DNA from: Constrictibacter sp. MBR-5
GTDB lineage: Bacteria; Pseudomonadota; Alphaproteobacteria; JAJUGE01
Direction of reading: 5' to 3'
NCBI RefSeq assembly: GCF_040549485.1
Contig: NZ_JBEPTK010000019.1
Span: 17,833 to 81,832 of the forward strand
DNA: 64,000 nucleotides
Shown: positions 46,914-56,424 of the stretch, one piece after another
How positions within the stretch are numbered: the first letter of the stretch is position 1
Layout of the letters: each line of letters begins with the position of its first letter
Made by a program: the position numbers and the translations under genes
The notes under the pieces: generated by a model
Databases searched by the model: none
Seen by the model: only the letters and a program-made list of their open reading frames with translations
Told to the model about the DNA's origin: nothing

Positions 46914-48587
46914 TCACGCGTTCCGGTTCGCCATCGCCGCCGCGATCCGCTCGACGGCGCGATCGGCGGCATCGGAGAGCGGGTTCAGCACCAGATCTGC
47001 GCCCTCGCGCTCCAGGCGTTCGGTGAGGTCCGCCCTGTCGGAAGTGACTGCGATGCGGCCGCGATAGCCGCAGTCGCGCAGCGCCCGTACCAGCGCCGTC
47101 CGCGCGTCGAGATGCGTCGGGCCCGCATAGTGCGGGGGCATTCCCGTCACGATCCAGCTGGCCCGTCCGAGCGGCAGCGTCGTCGGGAATTCCGGGTCCG
47201 CGGCATCGCCGTATATCGCCGGAAAGCCTTCCGCCGCGGCGGCCTGGACGGCCTCCGGATTGAAGTCGACCCCCAGCACCGTGATGTTCGCGTCGCGCAG
47301 GCCGCGCGCGATCCGCAGGCCGTAGCGACCGAGGCCGAACAGGATCACGTCGTGCGGCCGCCCTTCGTCGGGGCTGTCGTCGGCGCTCTCCCGGTGAGCG
47401 ATCCGCCGTTCGAACGGCCAGAGCACCGGTTCGAGCATCGCGTACAGCGGCTGCGAGTAGACGATCATGTAGGTCGACAAGCCGATCGTCACGAGGCCGA
47501 CCAAGGTCACGAGCGCCATCATCTCCGGCCCGACATGGCCGAGGCTGACCCCCATGGCCATGAAGATCAGCGAGAACTCGCTGATCTGCGCCACCGTCAG
47601 GCCGGCGAGAAATCCGGTGCGCTTGCGGTAGCCCAGCCAGCCCATGATCGCGAGCACGATCAGCGGGTTGCCGATCAGCACGAACAGCGACAGCACGATC
47701 GAGGCTTCGATCTGCGCGCCGAGGATCGACAGGTCCAGGTGCGTGCCGAGGCCGATGAAGAAGAACAGCAGCAGGAAATCGCGCAGGCTCGACAGCCGCG
47801 AGGCGACCGCTTCGCGGTAGGTGGTCGAGGCGAGCGAGACGCCGCCCAGCAGCCCGCCCAGCTCCATGCCGATGCCGCTCCAGTCGCCGAGGGCGGCCAG
47901 CAGCACCGCCCAGGCGATGGCGAAGGTCGTCAGAAGCTCCGGCACCCGCGCCAGCATCCCCAGCAGCGGCTGCGCCGCGAACCGCATGAACAGGGCGATC
48001 CCGAGGATGGCCGCGGCGGCGCTGCCCAGCGTCTGCAGCACCGCGATGCCGGAGCCTTCGGCTGCCGCACCGACGCCGATGGCCGACAGCGCCATCATCG
48101 CGACGACCACTGCGATGTCCTGCACGATCAGGAAGCCCAGGGCGATCCGGCCGTGCAGCGCGTCGATCTCGCGCTTGTCCGACAGAAGCTTGACGATGAT
48201 GATCGTGCTGGAGAAGGTCAGTGCCACCGACACGTAGGCGGCCTCGATCATGTCCAGCCCGAGTGCCAGGCAGATGACGAAGCCGACGATCGAGGTGAAG
48301 GCGACCTGTCCCAACCCCGTAGCGAGCGCCACGCTGCCGAGCGTCCGCACGAGGTCGAGGTCGAGCTTCAGCCCGACCAGGAAGAGCAGCAGCGCGATGC
48401 CGATATCGGCCAGCAGATCGACGTGTTCGACCGAGCGGGTGATTCCCAGAAGGTTCGGACCAGCCAGCAGTCCCACGATGATGAAGGCGACGATCAGCGG
48501 CTGGCGCAGCAGCACGGCGGCCAGCCCCGCCACGGACGCCAGCGCCAGCAGCGCCGCGATCTCGTAGAATGCCGAGCCCAGATCCAT
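46914..48587 (-). CDS. Kef-type monovalent cation:proton antiporter (CPA2)
   Basis: 557-residue inner-membrane transporter. Seen: about 12 helices in the Na_H_Exchanger domain (1-380), with the conserved LLFLVGLKLDLDLVRTLG and ALLAALGDWSGIGMELGG segments, and a cytoplasmic RCK/TrkA-N domain (about 410-550) beginning HDVILFGLGRYGLRIARGL, a Rossmann nucleotide site. Likely K+/H+ exchange controlled by NAD(H) or another ligand. No KefF/KefG partner is adjacent. ATG 48587 starts at the first helix; a long upstream in-frame extension overlaps the divergent dehydratase gene and is rejected. Confidence 0.9.
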   Translation of the reverse strand: MDLGSAFYEIAALLALASVAGLAAVLLRQPLIVAFIIVGLLAGPNLLGITRSVEHVDLLADIGIALLLFLVGLKLDLDLVRTLGSVALATGLGQVAFTSIVGFVICLALGLDMIEAAYVSVALTFSSTIIIVKLLSDKREIDALHGRIALGFLIVQDIAVVVAMMALSAIGVGAAAEGSGIAVLQTLGSAAAAILGIALFMRFAAQPLLGMLARVPELLTTFAIAWAVLLAALGDWSGIGMELGGLLGGVSLASTTYREAVASRLSSLRDFLLLFFFIGLGTHLDLSILGAQIEASIVLSLFVLIGNPLIVLAIMGWLGYRKRTGFLAGLTVAQISEFSLIFMAMGVSLGHVGPEMMALVTLVGLVTIGLSTYMIVYSQPLYAMLEPVLWPFERRIAHRESADDSPDEGRPHDVILFGLGRYGLRIARGLRDANITVLGVDFNPEAVQAAAAEGFPAIYGDAADPEFPTTLPLGRASWIVTGMPPHYAGPTHLDARTALVRALRDCGYRGRIAVTSDRADLTERLEREGADLVLNPLSDAADRAVERIAAAMANRNA

Positions 48588-48638
48588 GCCGTCCTCGATT
48601 GCCCGCGTGCGGCCGCGATTGAAACAGGTAGTTGTCCT

Positions 48639-49616
48639 ATGTTGAAGCTCACCCGTGACGATCTCGACCGTGCCCACGCCGTCGTCGGACGCTTCGTTCC
48701 GCCGACCCCGGCGCACGATTGGCCGTTGCTGGCGCTGCGCTGCGGCTGCGAGGTCTGGGTCAAGCACGAGAACCACACCCGCCTCGGTGCCTTCAAGGTG
48801 CGCGGCGGCCTCGTCTACTTCGACGCGATGCGGGAGAGACTGGCGGACGGGCCGGGCGTCGTCTCGGCCACCCGCGGCAATCACGGCCAGTCCGTCGCCT
48901 TTGCGGCGCGCACGAACGGCGTCCGCGCCGTGATCGTCGTGCCCGAGGGCAACAGCGTCGAGAAGAACGCCGCGATGCGCGCGCTCGGCGCCGAACTCGT
49001 CGTCCATGGTGCCGACTTCCAGGAGGCGCTGGAGCATGCCCGGGGGCTCGCGGCGCGCGATGGGCTGACCATGGTGCCGTCGTTCGATCCCCACCTCGTG
49101 GCCGGCGTGGCGACCTACGCGCTGGAGTTCTTCGGCCAGGCTCCGGCGCTCGACGCGGTCTACGTACCGATCGGCCTGGGTTCCGGAATCTGCGGCGTCA
49201 TCGCTGCCCGCGACGTGCTCGGCCTCGCGACCGAGGTCGTCGGCGTCGTCTCGGAGGGCGCACCGGCATACGCCCACTCGTTCGACGCCAAGCGCCCCGT
49301 GTCGAGCAACCGTGCCGACACGATGGCCGACGGCATCGCCTGCCGCGTGCCGGTGCCGGACGCGGTCGAGATCATCTGCGGCGGCGCCGACCGCATCGTC
49401 CAGGTTCGCGACGACGAGATCCGCGCCGCCATGCGGCACTATTTCATGGATACGCACAATGTCGCCGAGGGCGCCGGCGCGGCACCGCTCGCCGCGCTGA
49501 CGAAGGAGCGGTCGCGCATGGCGGGCAAGCGCGTCGGGCTCGTCCTTTCGGGTGGCAACGTCGACCTGCCCGTGTTCCGGGCGGCGCTGGCCGCCGAGGG
49601 ACGGGCCGATATCTGA
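48639..49616 (+). CDS. Threonine dehydratase-like PLP enzyme (second copy)
   Basis: 325-residue fold-type II PLP protein. Seen: the PLP lysine in RLGAFKVRGGLVY, the loop SATRGNHGQSVAFAAR, the glycine-rich phosphate site in VPIGLGSGICGVIAA (a GLGSG form rather than GGGG) and the closing LVLSGGNVDLPVF. Related to but clearly different from the enzyme at 17251-18195. Known relatives deaminate threonine, serine or other beta-hydroxy amino acids. Only 51 bp separate it from the divergent antiporter, so the two starts share a short promoter region. ATG 48639 fits the family start. Confidence 0.87.
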   Translation: MLKLTRDDLDRAHAVVGRFVPPTPAHDWPLLALRCGCEVWVKHENHTRLGAFKVRGGLVYFDAMRERLADGPGVVSATRGNHGQSVAFAARTNGVRAVIVVPEGNSVEKNAAMRALGAELVVHGADFQEALEHARGLAARDGLTMVPSFDPHLVAGVATYALEFFGQAPALDAVYVPIGLGSGICGVIAARDVLGLATEVVGVVSEGAPAYAHSFDAKRPVSSNRADTMADGIACRVPVPDAVEIICGGADRIVQVRDDEIRAAMRHYFMDTHNVAEGAGAAPLAALTKERSRMAGKRVGLVLSGGNVDLPVFRAALAAEGRADI

Positions 49617-49708
49617 GGGAGCGCTGCACCCCGCGGTTTCGCAAGGATCGGGTCGTTGCGGTCGGTGCTGGAGACTAGGTTTCGCTCATGGCAATCGGGA
49701 GTGACGCC

Positions 49709-49921
49709 ATGAGCTACGCCCATCACCGCAGCCGGCCCGCCGGCGTGATCCTTCTGCCGGCGCGCCGCCCGCGCGGCCTCCTCGACGTGCTGTTCCTCTG
49801 GAGCGAGCGTGCGCGACAGCGCCGGCTTCTCGCGGGCCTCGACGAGCGGATGCTGAAGGATGTCGGCCTCTCGCGCACCGACGTGTCTCACGAAACCGGC
49901 AAGCCGTTCTGGCGGGACTGA
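49709..49921 (+). CDS. DUF1127 small protein (YjiS-like)
   Basis: 70-residue basic protein with the DUF1127 signature in its second half: WSERARQRRLLAGLDERMLKDVGLS followed by RTDVSHETGKPFWRD. DUF1127 proteins are abundant in Alphaproteobacteria and have been tied to RNA turnover and phosphate/carbon metabolism. ATG 49709 has GGGAG at 7 nt; an in-frame ATG at 49688 would add seven residues. The Ada-like gene starts 10 bp after it and is preceded by the strong AGGAGG spanning its stop, so the two are probably co-transcribed. Confidence 0.88.
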   Translation: MSYAHHRSRPAGVILLPARRPRGLLDVLFLWSERARQRRLLAGLDERMLKDVGLSRTDVSHETGKPFWRD

Positions 49922-49931
49922 GGAGGCGGAC

Positions 49932-50834
49932 ATGAACCAGATCATCGCTGCGGCCCCCGAAGCGGATGTCCACGTCCAGGACGATCGCCTCTACGACCGC
50001 ATCGCCGCGGCCCTCGACCTCATCGCCGAGCGGCAGGCCGATCAGCCGACGCTCGAGGCGATGGCGCGCGCCGCCGGGATGAGCCCGTTCCACTTCCAGC
50101 GCGTGTTCACGCGCTGGGTGGGGATCAGTCCGAAGAAGTTCCTCCAGTACCTGACCCTGGACTATGCGAAGGCGCGACTGGCCGAGGCCGACAGTGTGCT
50201 GGGCGCGGCGCTCGACGTGGGCCTGTCGGGGCCGGGCCGGCTGCACGACCTGTTCGTCACCCACGAGGCGGTGACGCCGGGAGCGTTCAAGCTGCGCGGG
50301 GCGGGCCTGACGATCCGCTGGGGCTGGCAGCCCAGTCCGTTCGGCGACTGCCTGCTGATGGCGACCGACCGTGGCGTCTGCGGCATCGCCTTCGCGCAGA
50401 CGGAGGGCGGCGGAGAGGGCAGGGCGGCCGCGTTCGCGGACATGACCGCACGCTGGCCCAGTGCCACTTTCGTCGAGGACGAGGCCGGCACCGCCATCCT
50501 CGCGGCGCGGGTGTTCGACACCGCCCTGCGCCGCGGCTCGCCCCTGCCGCTCCATCTCTGCGGCACGAACTTCCAGATCCGGGTCTGGGACGCGTTGCTG
50601 CGCATCCCGCCGGGAGCGTTGGTGACGTATGGCGGCATCGCCGCCGCGATCGGCGATCCGCGGGCCGCTCGCGCCGTCGGGGCGGCCGTCGGGGCCAACC
50701 CGATCAGCTGGATCATCCCGTGCCACCGGGCGATCCTGTCGAACGGCTATCTGCGCGACTATGCCTGGGGCAAGCCGCGCAAGGCGGCGATGATCGGTTG
50801 GGAGGCGAACGCCCGCGCCGGCGGCGCGGCCTGA
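49932..50834 (+). CDS. Ada-like protein: AraC HTH fused to methylguanine-DNA methyltransferase
   Basis: 300-residue DNA alkylation repair and regulatory protein. Seen: an AraC-type HTH at about 25-115 (LEAMARAAGMSPFHFQRVFTRWVG with SPKKFLQYLTLDYAKARL), then the alkyltransferase domain (about 130-290) with IRVWDALLRIPPGALVTYGG, the methyl-acceptor cysteine in the IPCHRAI active site and the substrate loop LRDYAWGKPRKAAMI. It lacks the N-terminal zinc phosphotriester domain of E. coli Ada, so it corresponds to the shorter two-domain form. It repairs O6-methylguanine and may activate its own gene. AGGAGG precedes the ATG. Confidence 0.92.
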   Translation: MNQIIAAAPEADVHVQDDRLYDRIAAALDLIAERQADQPTLEAMARAAGMSPFHFQRVFTRWVGISPKKFLQYLTLDYAKARLAEADSVLGAALDVGLSGPGRLHDLFVTHEAVTPGAFKLRGAGLTIRWGWQPSPFGDCLLMATDRGVCGIAFAQTEGGGEGRAAAFADMTARWPSATFVEDEAGTAILAARVFDTALRRGSPLPLHLCGTNFQIRVWDALLRIPPGALVTYGGIAAAIGDPRAARAVGAAVGANPISWIIPCHRAILSNGYLRDYAWGKPRKAAMIGWEANARAGGAA

Positions 50835-50968
50835 CGCAGCCGCCGCCGACGGTCGTGCTGGCCCGACCCGACGCTGTCGTTTCGTCGGGCTGGCCCGGCG
50901 CCCCGGTTCCGCCGTAGGCTCGTCGCTTCCGCAGCAGGCGGGTGGAACGGCGAATCCGTGGGGGCGGG

Positions 50969-52804
50969 ATGATCATCGGTCCTGAGGGCGGCGTCTTTCG
51001 CGCCGCCGGATTTCATGCCGACGGGGCGGCACGGCTGGCCGTCCTGCTGCATGCGTTCGGCCAGACGCCGGCGACGCTGCAGCGGGTCGCGGAGATCGTC
51101 CGCGAGACGGAGCCGGGCACCGACATCTTCGCGCCCCGCCTGCCGCTGGGGCCCTTCTCCTGCGCCGACCCGGATGCCATCGCAGACGGGATCGCCGACG
51201 AGGTCGACCGTCTGGACCGCGAGCGGGCGCAGCGTGTCGGTACCGGCTATGCCGCCATCGTCTTCGTCGGACACAGCGCCGGCGCCGTGCTCGCGCGCAA
51301 GGCCGTCGCGGCGGCGATGGAGCGGCGCGGCGATCCGGCGCCGTCCGACCATTGGACCGCCCGAACCGAGCGTATCGTGCTGCTCGCCGCCATGAGCCGC
51401 GGGTGGCGCGTCTCGTCGGCGCTCGATCCCCTGGTGCGCCTGCAATGGACCTGCGGCGCAGCCCTGGGACACCTGCTGCGGCATCTGTTCGGCCTGCACT
51501 TGTTCATCATGGGCCTTCGGCGGGGCGCCCCGTTCCTGACCCGGGCGCGGCTGCAGTGGCTCCGGCTGGCGGACCGCATGCCGCTGACCGTGCAGCTCCT
51601 CGGCACCGACGACGACTATGTCGCGCCGACCGACAATGTCGATTTCGCAACCGGGACGGACTTCATCTATCTCGAGGTTCCGCGTGCCACCCACCGCGGC
51701 ATCGTCGACCTGGATCGCGGCGCCAGCGGGCCGGAGGGGACCGCGATCTTCCGCCTCGCGCTGGCGGCGCCGCGCACGGCGCTGCTGGCGCGCTCGCTCA
51801 AGCGGGCGGACATCTTCGACATCTTCGACGAGAGCGCCGACGATCACGACGCATCGGTGCCAGGGACGATCGACCGCGAGACGGGGCTGGTGCTCTTCGT
51901 CGTGCACGGCATCCGCGACCGCGGGTTCTGGACGCGCCGGCTCGCCCGCTACGTCAAGGGAAGGGCGCGCGAGCGCGGCATCCGCTGTCGTGCCGTGACG
52001 TCGACCTACGGCTATTTCCCGATGGGGCCGTTCCTTCTGCCCTGGGTGCGCCACGACAAGGTGGAATGGCTGCTCGACCAGTATGTGACGGCGGCCTCGC
52101 TCTATCCCGCGGCGACCTTCGCCTATATCGGGCACAGCAACGGGACCTATCTCCTCGCGCGTGCACTCCAGCTGTGCCCGGACCTCCGGTTCGAGCGGGT
52201 CGTCTTCGCCGGCAGCGTCGTCGCGGACGCATACGACTGGCCGAGCCACGCGGCGCTGGGCCATGCGGAGATAGAGCGCGCGGCGGTGGGTGCGCGTGGC
52301 GGCGTCGGCCGCGTCCTCAACTATGTCGCGTCGGCGGACTGGGTGGTCGCGGTGTTTCCGAACGGCCTGGGCAAGCTCCGCCTCCAGACGGACCTGGGCG
52401 GCGCCGGCCACAACGGCTTCCTGCTGGGCGAAGACCGGCTCGGGCCGGCCGGGGAGGACGGCCCCGACCTGCGCACGCCGCGTGCCATGGTGACGAACGT
52501 GCGCTTCGTCCCCGGCTCGCACAGCGCTGGGCTCACCGTCGAGAACTGGAGCGACATGGCCGACTTCGTGCTGGACGGGCGCCTGCCGCTGGCGGCGAAC
52601 GCGGCGGTGCGTCTCGATCCGACGATCGCCCGGCTCGGACGCTGGAGCGGCGCCGTCTGGATCCTGCTGGCCCTGCTGGCGGCGGCGCTGGTCGCGGCAC
52701 CGTGGCTCGCGCTCCATGCCGCGGGCGGGTGGCCGGGGGTATTCGCCGGCATGGCTCTTCTGGCCGTCCTGGCGCTCTTGAACGCCGTTCTGACCAAGGC
52801 GTGA
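50969..52804 (+). CDS. Tandem alpha/beta-hydrolase fusion with C-terminal membrane helices
   Basis: 611-residue protein I cannot name. Seen: a first hydrolase-like half (about 1-285) with the nucleophile elbow GHSAGAV and upstream LLHAFGQTPATL; a second hydrolase-like half (about 310-545) starting GLVLFVVHGIRDRGFW with its own elbow GHSNGTY and a late His region VPGSHSAGL; and two hydrophobic helices at the C-terminus (about 560-607, for example AVWILLALLAAALVAAPWLAL). Two serine-hydrolase domains in one chain with a membrane anchor is unusual. GTG 50942 would add nine residues. It ends 14 bp from convergent phaR; a lipid or polyester substrate is conceivable but not shown. Confidence 0.75.
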   Translation: MIIGPEGGVFRAAGFHADGAARLAVLLHAFGQTPATLQRVAEIVRETEPGTDIFAPRLPLGPFSCADPDAIADGIADEVDRLDRERAQRVGTGYAAIVFVGHSAGAVLARKAVAAAMERRGDPAPSDHWTARTERIVLLAAMSRGWRVSSALDPLVRLQWTCGAALGHLLRHLFGLHLFIMGLRRGAPFLTRARLQWLRLADRMPLTVQLLGTDDDYVAPTDNVDFATGTDFIYLEVPRATHRGIVDLDRGASGPEGTAIFRLALAAPRTALLARSLKRADIFDIFDESADDHDASVPGTIDRETGLVLFVVHGIRDRGFWTRRLARYVKGRARERGIRCRAVTSTYGYFPMGPFLLPWVRHDKVEWLLDQYVTAASLYPAATFAYIGHSNGTYLLARALQLCPDLRFERVVFAGSVVADAYDWPSHAALGHAEIERAAVGARGGVGRVLNYVASADWVVAVFPNGLGKLRLQTDLGGAGHNGFLLGEDRLGPAGEDGPDLRTPRAMVTNVRFVPGSHSAGLTVENWSDMADFVLDGRLPLAANAAVRLDPTIARLGRWSGAVWILLALLAAALVAAPWLALHAAGGWPGVFAGMALLAVLALLNAVLTKA

Positions 52805-52818
52805 CCGCGCGCGGCGGT

Positions 52819-53430
52819 CTATTCCTTGCGGCCGTACAGGTCGTTCATCTGCTTCTGCAGCGTGGCCAGATCGCGGCGCAGTTGGTCGATGGAGTCCCTG
52901 GTCTCGGGCGTGGGCGCCGGTTCGGTCGATGCCGGCGCGTCGTCCGGCGATCCACCGGGGCGGGACGTGGGTGGCACGAACGGGTTGAAGATGCGCATCG
53001 CCTGTTCGATCGCCGCCATGTTGTGCCGGCTCACCTCCTCGATGGCGGTCAGCGGGTTGGCGCGTCCGAACGAAGTCTCGACCTGCTTGCGCATCGCCTC
53101 CTGATTCTGCTGGAACCAGGACATCGTCGAATCGAGATATTGCGGCAGCATCCACCGCATGTTGTCGCCGTAGCAGGTGATGATCTGGCGCAGGAAATTC
53201 TCGGGCAGCAGGCTCTGCCCCTTGCCCTCTTCCTCGACGATGATCTGGGTGAGGACGGCGCGGGTCAGGTCTTCCTTGGTCTTCGCGTCGTAGACGACGA
53301 AGTCCACGCCGTCCTGGACCATTTGGCGCAGGTCGTCGAGCGTGACGTAGGCGCTGCTCCGCGTGTCGTAGAGGCGGCGGTTCGCGTACTTCTTGATGAC
53401 GACCTTGTCGTCCGTCTTGCTCTCTGGCAT
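52819..53430 (-). CDS. phaR: Polyhydroxyalkanoate synthesis repressor PhaR
   Basis: 203-residue DNA- and PHB-binding regulator. Seen: the PHB_acc_N domain VVIKKYANRRLYDTRSSAYV (about 9-28) continuing to DFVVYDAKTKEDLTRAVL, then the PHB accumulation region with LLPENFLRQIITCYGDNMRWM, and a C-terminal coiled segment IDQLRRDLATLQKQMNDLYG. PhaR represses phasin and synthesis genes until PHB granules sequester it. ATG 53430 follows GAGAGG. It is divergent from the phaE-like/phaC genes over 219 bp, which probably contain its target sites, though I could not define an operator. Confidence 0.93.
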   Translation of the reverse strand: MPESKTDDKVVIKKYANRRLYDTRSSAYVTLDDLRQMVQDGVDFVVYDAKTKEDLTRAVLTQIIVEEEGKGQSLLPENFLRQIITCYGDNMRWMLPQYLDSTMSWFQQNQEAMRKQVETSFGRANPLTAIEEVSRHNMAAIEQAMRIFNPFVPPTSRPGGSPDDAPASTEPAPTPETRDSIDQLRRDLATLQKQMNDLYGRKE

Positions 53431-53613
53431 GGCCTCTCGCCGTCGGGTGTGGCCGCACGCGCAGCATAGCAGGCGCGAAAGCCGGTTGCGAAGAGTGTGC
53501 TTGTCGCGCCCGCCGATGGTTTGGGCAGGGCGCCTCCGCCACAGGCAGAAAGCGCCTGAACGGTCGGTATCCCGCTCGCTGCACTGCGATGCCGAGCGGT
53601 GTCGAGGCTCGCA

Positions 53614-53643
53614 CTGGCCGGCCGCCCGCGCAGTCCCTATAAT
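53614..53643 (+). promoter_or_regulatory. Promoter with perfect -10, probably giving a leaderless transcript
   Basis: TATAAT at 53638-53643, an exact sigma-70 -10 box, with a weak -35 (CTGGCC, 53614-53619) at 18 bp. Transcription would start about 7 nt downstream, at or next to the ATG at 53650. There is no Shine-Dalgarno before that ATG. Confidence 0.5.
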
Positions 53644-53649
53644 CGACAC

Positions 53650-54054
53650 ATGACGGACGAGCCGGACCCGGCGCTCATCGCACGCCGCTATGTCGATCTC
53701 TGGCAGCGGCAGGTTTCGGGGGTCGTGCCGGATCCGTCGGTCATGGATGCCGCGGCGCTGTATCTGCGCAGTCTCATGGGCCTGACGGCGCCGGGGCAGT
53801 TGGGCGAGACCGCACGCAATCGACATGTCGACACGCGATCCCCATCGGGACGCGGTTCCGGATCGGGCTCCGGTGCCGAACACGGGCCGGCAGGGCCCGC
53901 GCCCGCTTCCGCTGCATCTGGCGACCGCGATGGTGGGCTGGACGAGTTCGCTCGCCGCCTTGCCGCTTGCGAGGAGCGGATCGCCGATCTGGAAGGGCAG
54001 CTTGCGCGACGAGGGCGCGGCGCTGGCGCGCGATCTCGCCGCGGTCCCGCCTGA
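53650..54054 (+). CDS. Small PhaE-like protein overlapping phaC
   Basis: 134-residue protein. The N-terminal half is helical with YVDLWQRQVSGVVPDPSVMD and AALYLRSLMG, resembling the conserved segments of class III PHA synthase subunit PhaE; the middle is Gly/Ser-rich (SGRGSGSGSGAEHG); the C-terminus is a short coiled coil (GGLDEFARRLAACEERIADL). If real it would be a small activator subunit of the downstream synthase; classical PhaE is over twice as long. Its last ~230 bp overlap the phaC gene in another frame. The protein assignment rests on pattern recognition only. Confidence 0.62.
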   Translation: MTDEPDPALIARRYVDLWQRQVSGVVPDPSVMDAAALYLRSLMGLTAPGQLGETARNRHVDTRSPSGRGSGSGSGAEHGPAGPAPASAASGDRDGGLDEFARRLAACEERIADLEGQLARRGRGAGARSRRGPA

Positions 54055-55117
54055 CGAACTCGCCGCCGCCGTAGCGGCCGAGATCGCCGGGCGCTCGGCC
54101 CGCCTGCTGTCCGCCGTCGAACGCTATCGCGCCCATCCGGGCGGGACCCGGCAGTCGCCCGCGGACGTCGTGTGGGCGGAGGGCTCGACACGGCTCCTCG
54201 ACCTCGGCCCGCCGGACGGCATCCCGCTCCTGGTCGTCCCGTCGCTGATCAACCGCTGGTACATTCTCGACCTCATGCCCGAACGCAGCTTCCTTGCGCG
54301 GCTGGTGAGCCGGGGCGTGCGCCCCTTCGTCGTCGACTGGGGCGCGCCGGGTGAGGCGGAGCGCGGCTTCACGCTCGGCGACTACATTGCCGGCCGGCTG
54401 GACGGTGCGCTCGACGCCGCGCAGCGGGTCGCCGGGTCGCCGGTGGTCGTGCTCGGCTACTGCATGGGCGGCCTGCTGGCGACATCCCTGGCTCTGCGCC
54501 GCCAGGACGAGGTGCCGGCGCTGGCCGTCGTCGCCTCGCCCTGGGACTTCCACGCCGTCGGGCCGGACGAGGGCCGGCGCGCCGAACTGTCGCTGGCGAT
54601 GCTGGAGCCGCTGATCGCGGCGGTCGGCGAACTCCCCGTGGACGCGATCCAGTGGCTGTTCCACAGCCAGGATCCGTTCCAGGTGATCGACAAGTTCCTG
54701 CGCTTCGGCGCGCTGCCGCCGGACTCGCCCCAGGCCGCTTTGTTCGTCGCGGTCGAGGACTGGGTCAACGACGGTGTGCCGCTCGCCGGCGCCGTGGCGC
54801 GCGCCTGCCTGGGCGGGTGGTACGCCCGCAACGAGCCGGGCCGCGGCGAATGGCACGTCGCCGGCCGGCGCGTCGACCCGGCGGCGTGGCGCCGGCCGTT
54901 CCTCGCCATCGTGCCGATGCGCGACCGCATCGTGCCGCCGCCCTCGGCCGCCGCCCTGGCCGATGCCGTGGCGGGCGCCGAGCGGATCGAGACCCGGGGC
55001 GGCCATATCGGCATGATCGTCGGCGATGCCGCGCCGGCCGTGACCGCGCGGATCGCCGACTGGCTGCACGATGCCGCCCGAGCCTTCAATTGTTCGGCCG
55101 GCGCGGTGCGCCTATAA
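53825..55117 (+). CDS. phaC: PHA synthase PhaC-like (class III type) alpha/beta hydrolase
   Basis: 430-residue protein with the marks of PHA synthase catalytic subunits. Seen: LVVPSLINRWYILDLMPERS, VVDWGAPGEAERGFTLGDYI, the lipase-like box GYCMGG with nucleophile C213, the Asp region PMRDRIVPP and the His region GGHIGMIVG. These resemble class III PhaC more than the 580-residue class I form. It would polymerise (R)-3-hydroxyacyl-CoA on granules. ATG 53825 lies inside the phaE-like gene; ATG 53930 is an alternative that shortens but does not remove the overlap. phaA follows after 82 bp, supporting a PHB role. Confidence 0.82.
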   Translation: MSTRDPHRDAVPDRAPVPNTGRQGPRPLPLHLATAMVGWTSSLAALPLARSGSPIWKGSLRDEGAALARDLAAVPPDELAAAVAAEIAGRSARLLSAVERYRAHPGGTRQSPADVVWAEGSTRLLDLGPPDGIPLLVVPSLINRWYILDLMPERSFLARLVSRGVRPFVVDWGAPGEAERGFTLGDYIAGRLDGALDAAQRVAGSPVVVLGYCMGGLLATSLALRRQDEVPALAVVASPWDFHAVGPDEGRRAELSLAMLEPLIAAVGELPVDAIQWLFHSQDPFQVIDKFLRFGALPPDSPQAALFVAVEDWVNDGVPLAGAVARACLGGWYARNEPGRGEWHVAGRRVDPAAWRRPFLAIVPMRDRIVPPPSAAALADAVAGAERIETRGGHIGMIVGDAAPAVTARIADWLHDAARAFNCSAGAVRL

Positions 55118-55199
55118 GGGCTGATCGCCGGTTCGTCCGGCTCGATTGGTCCGCCCCATCCGATCTCACCCACGTGACGGCGCGGACGAGGAGAAGCCC

Positions 55200-56375
<1,176 letters not shown>

Positions 56376-56382
56376 AAGCGCC

Positions 56383-56413
56383 GCCGCGCTGCCGGTCTTT
56401 CCGACAGCGCGGC
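56383..56413. terminator. Bidirectional terminator candidate
   Basis: GCCGCGCTG (56383-56391) and CAGCGCGGC (56405-56413), a perfect 9-bp stem between the 3' ends of phaA and the aminotransferase gene. Its position between convergent genes suggests a shared terminator. No strong T tract. Confidence 0.5.
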
Positions 56414-56424
56414 TTCGCGGCTTC

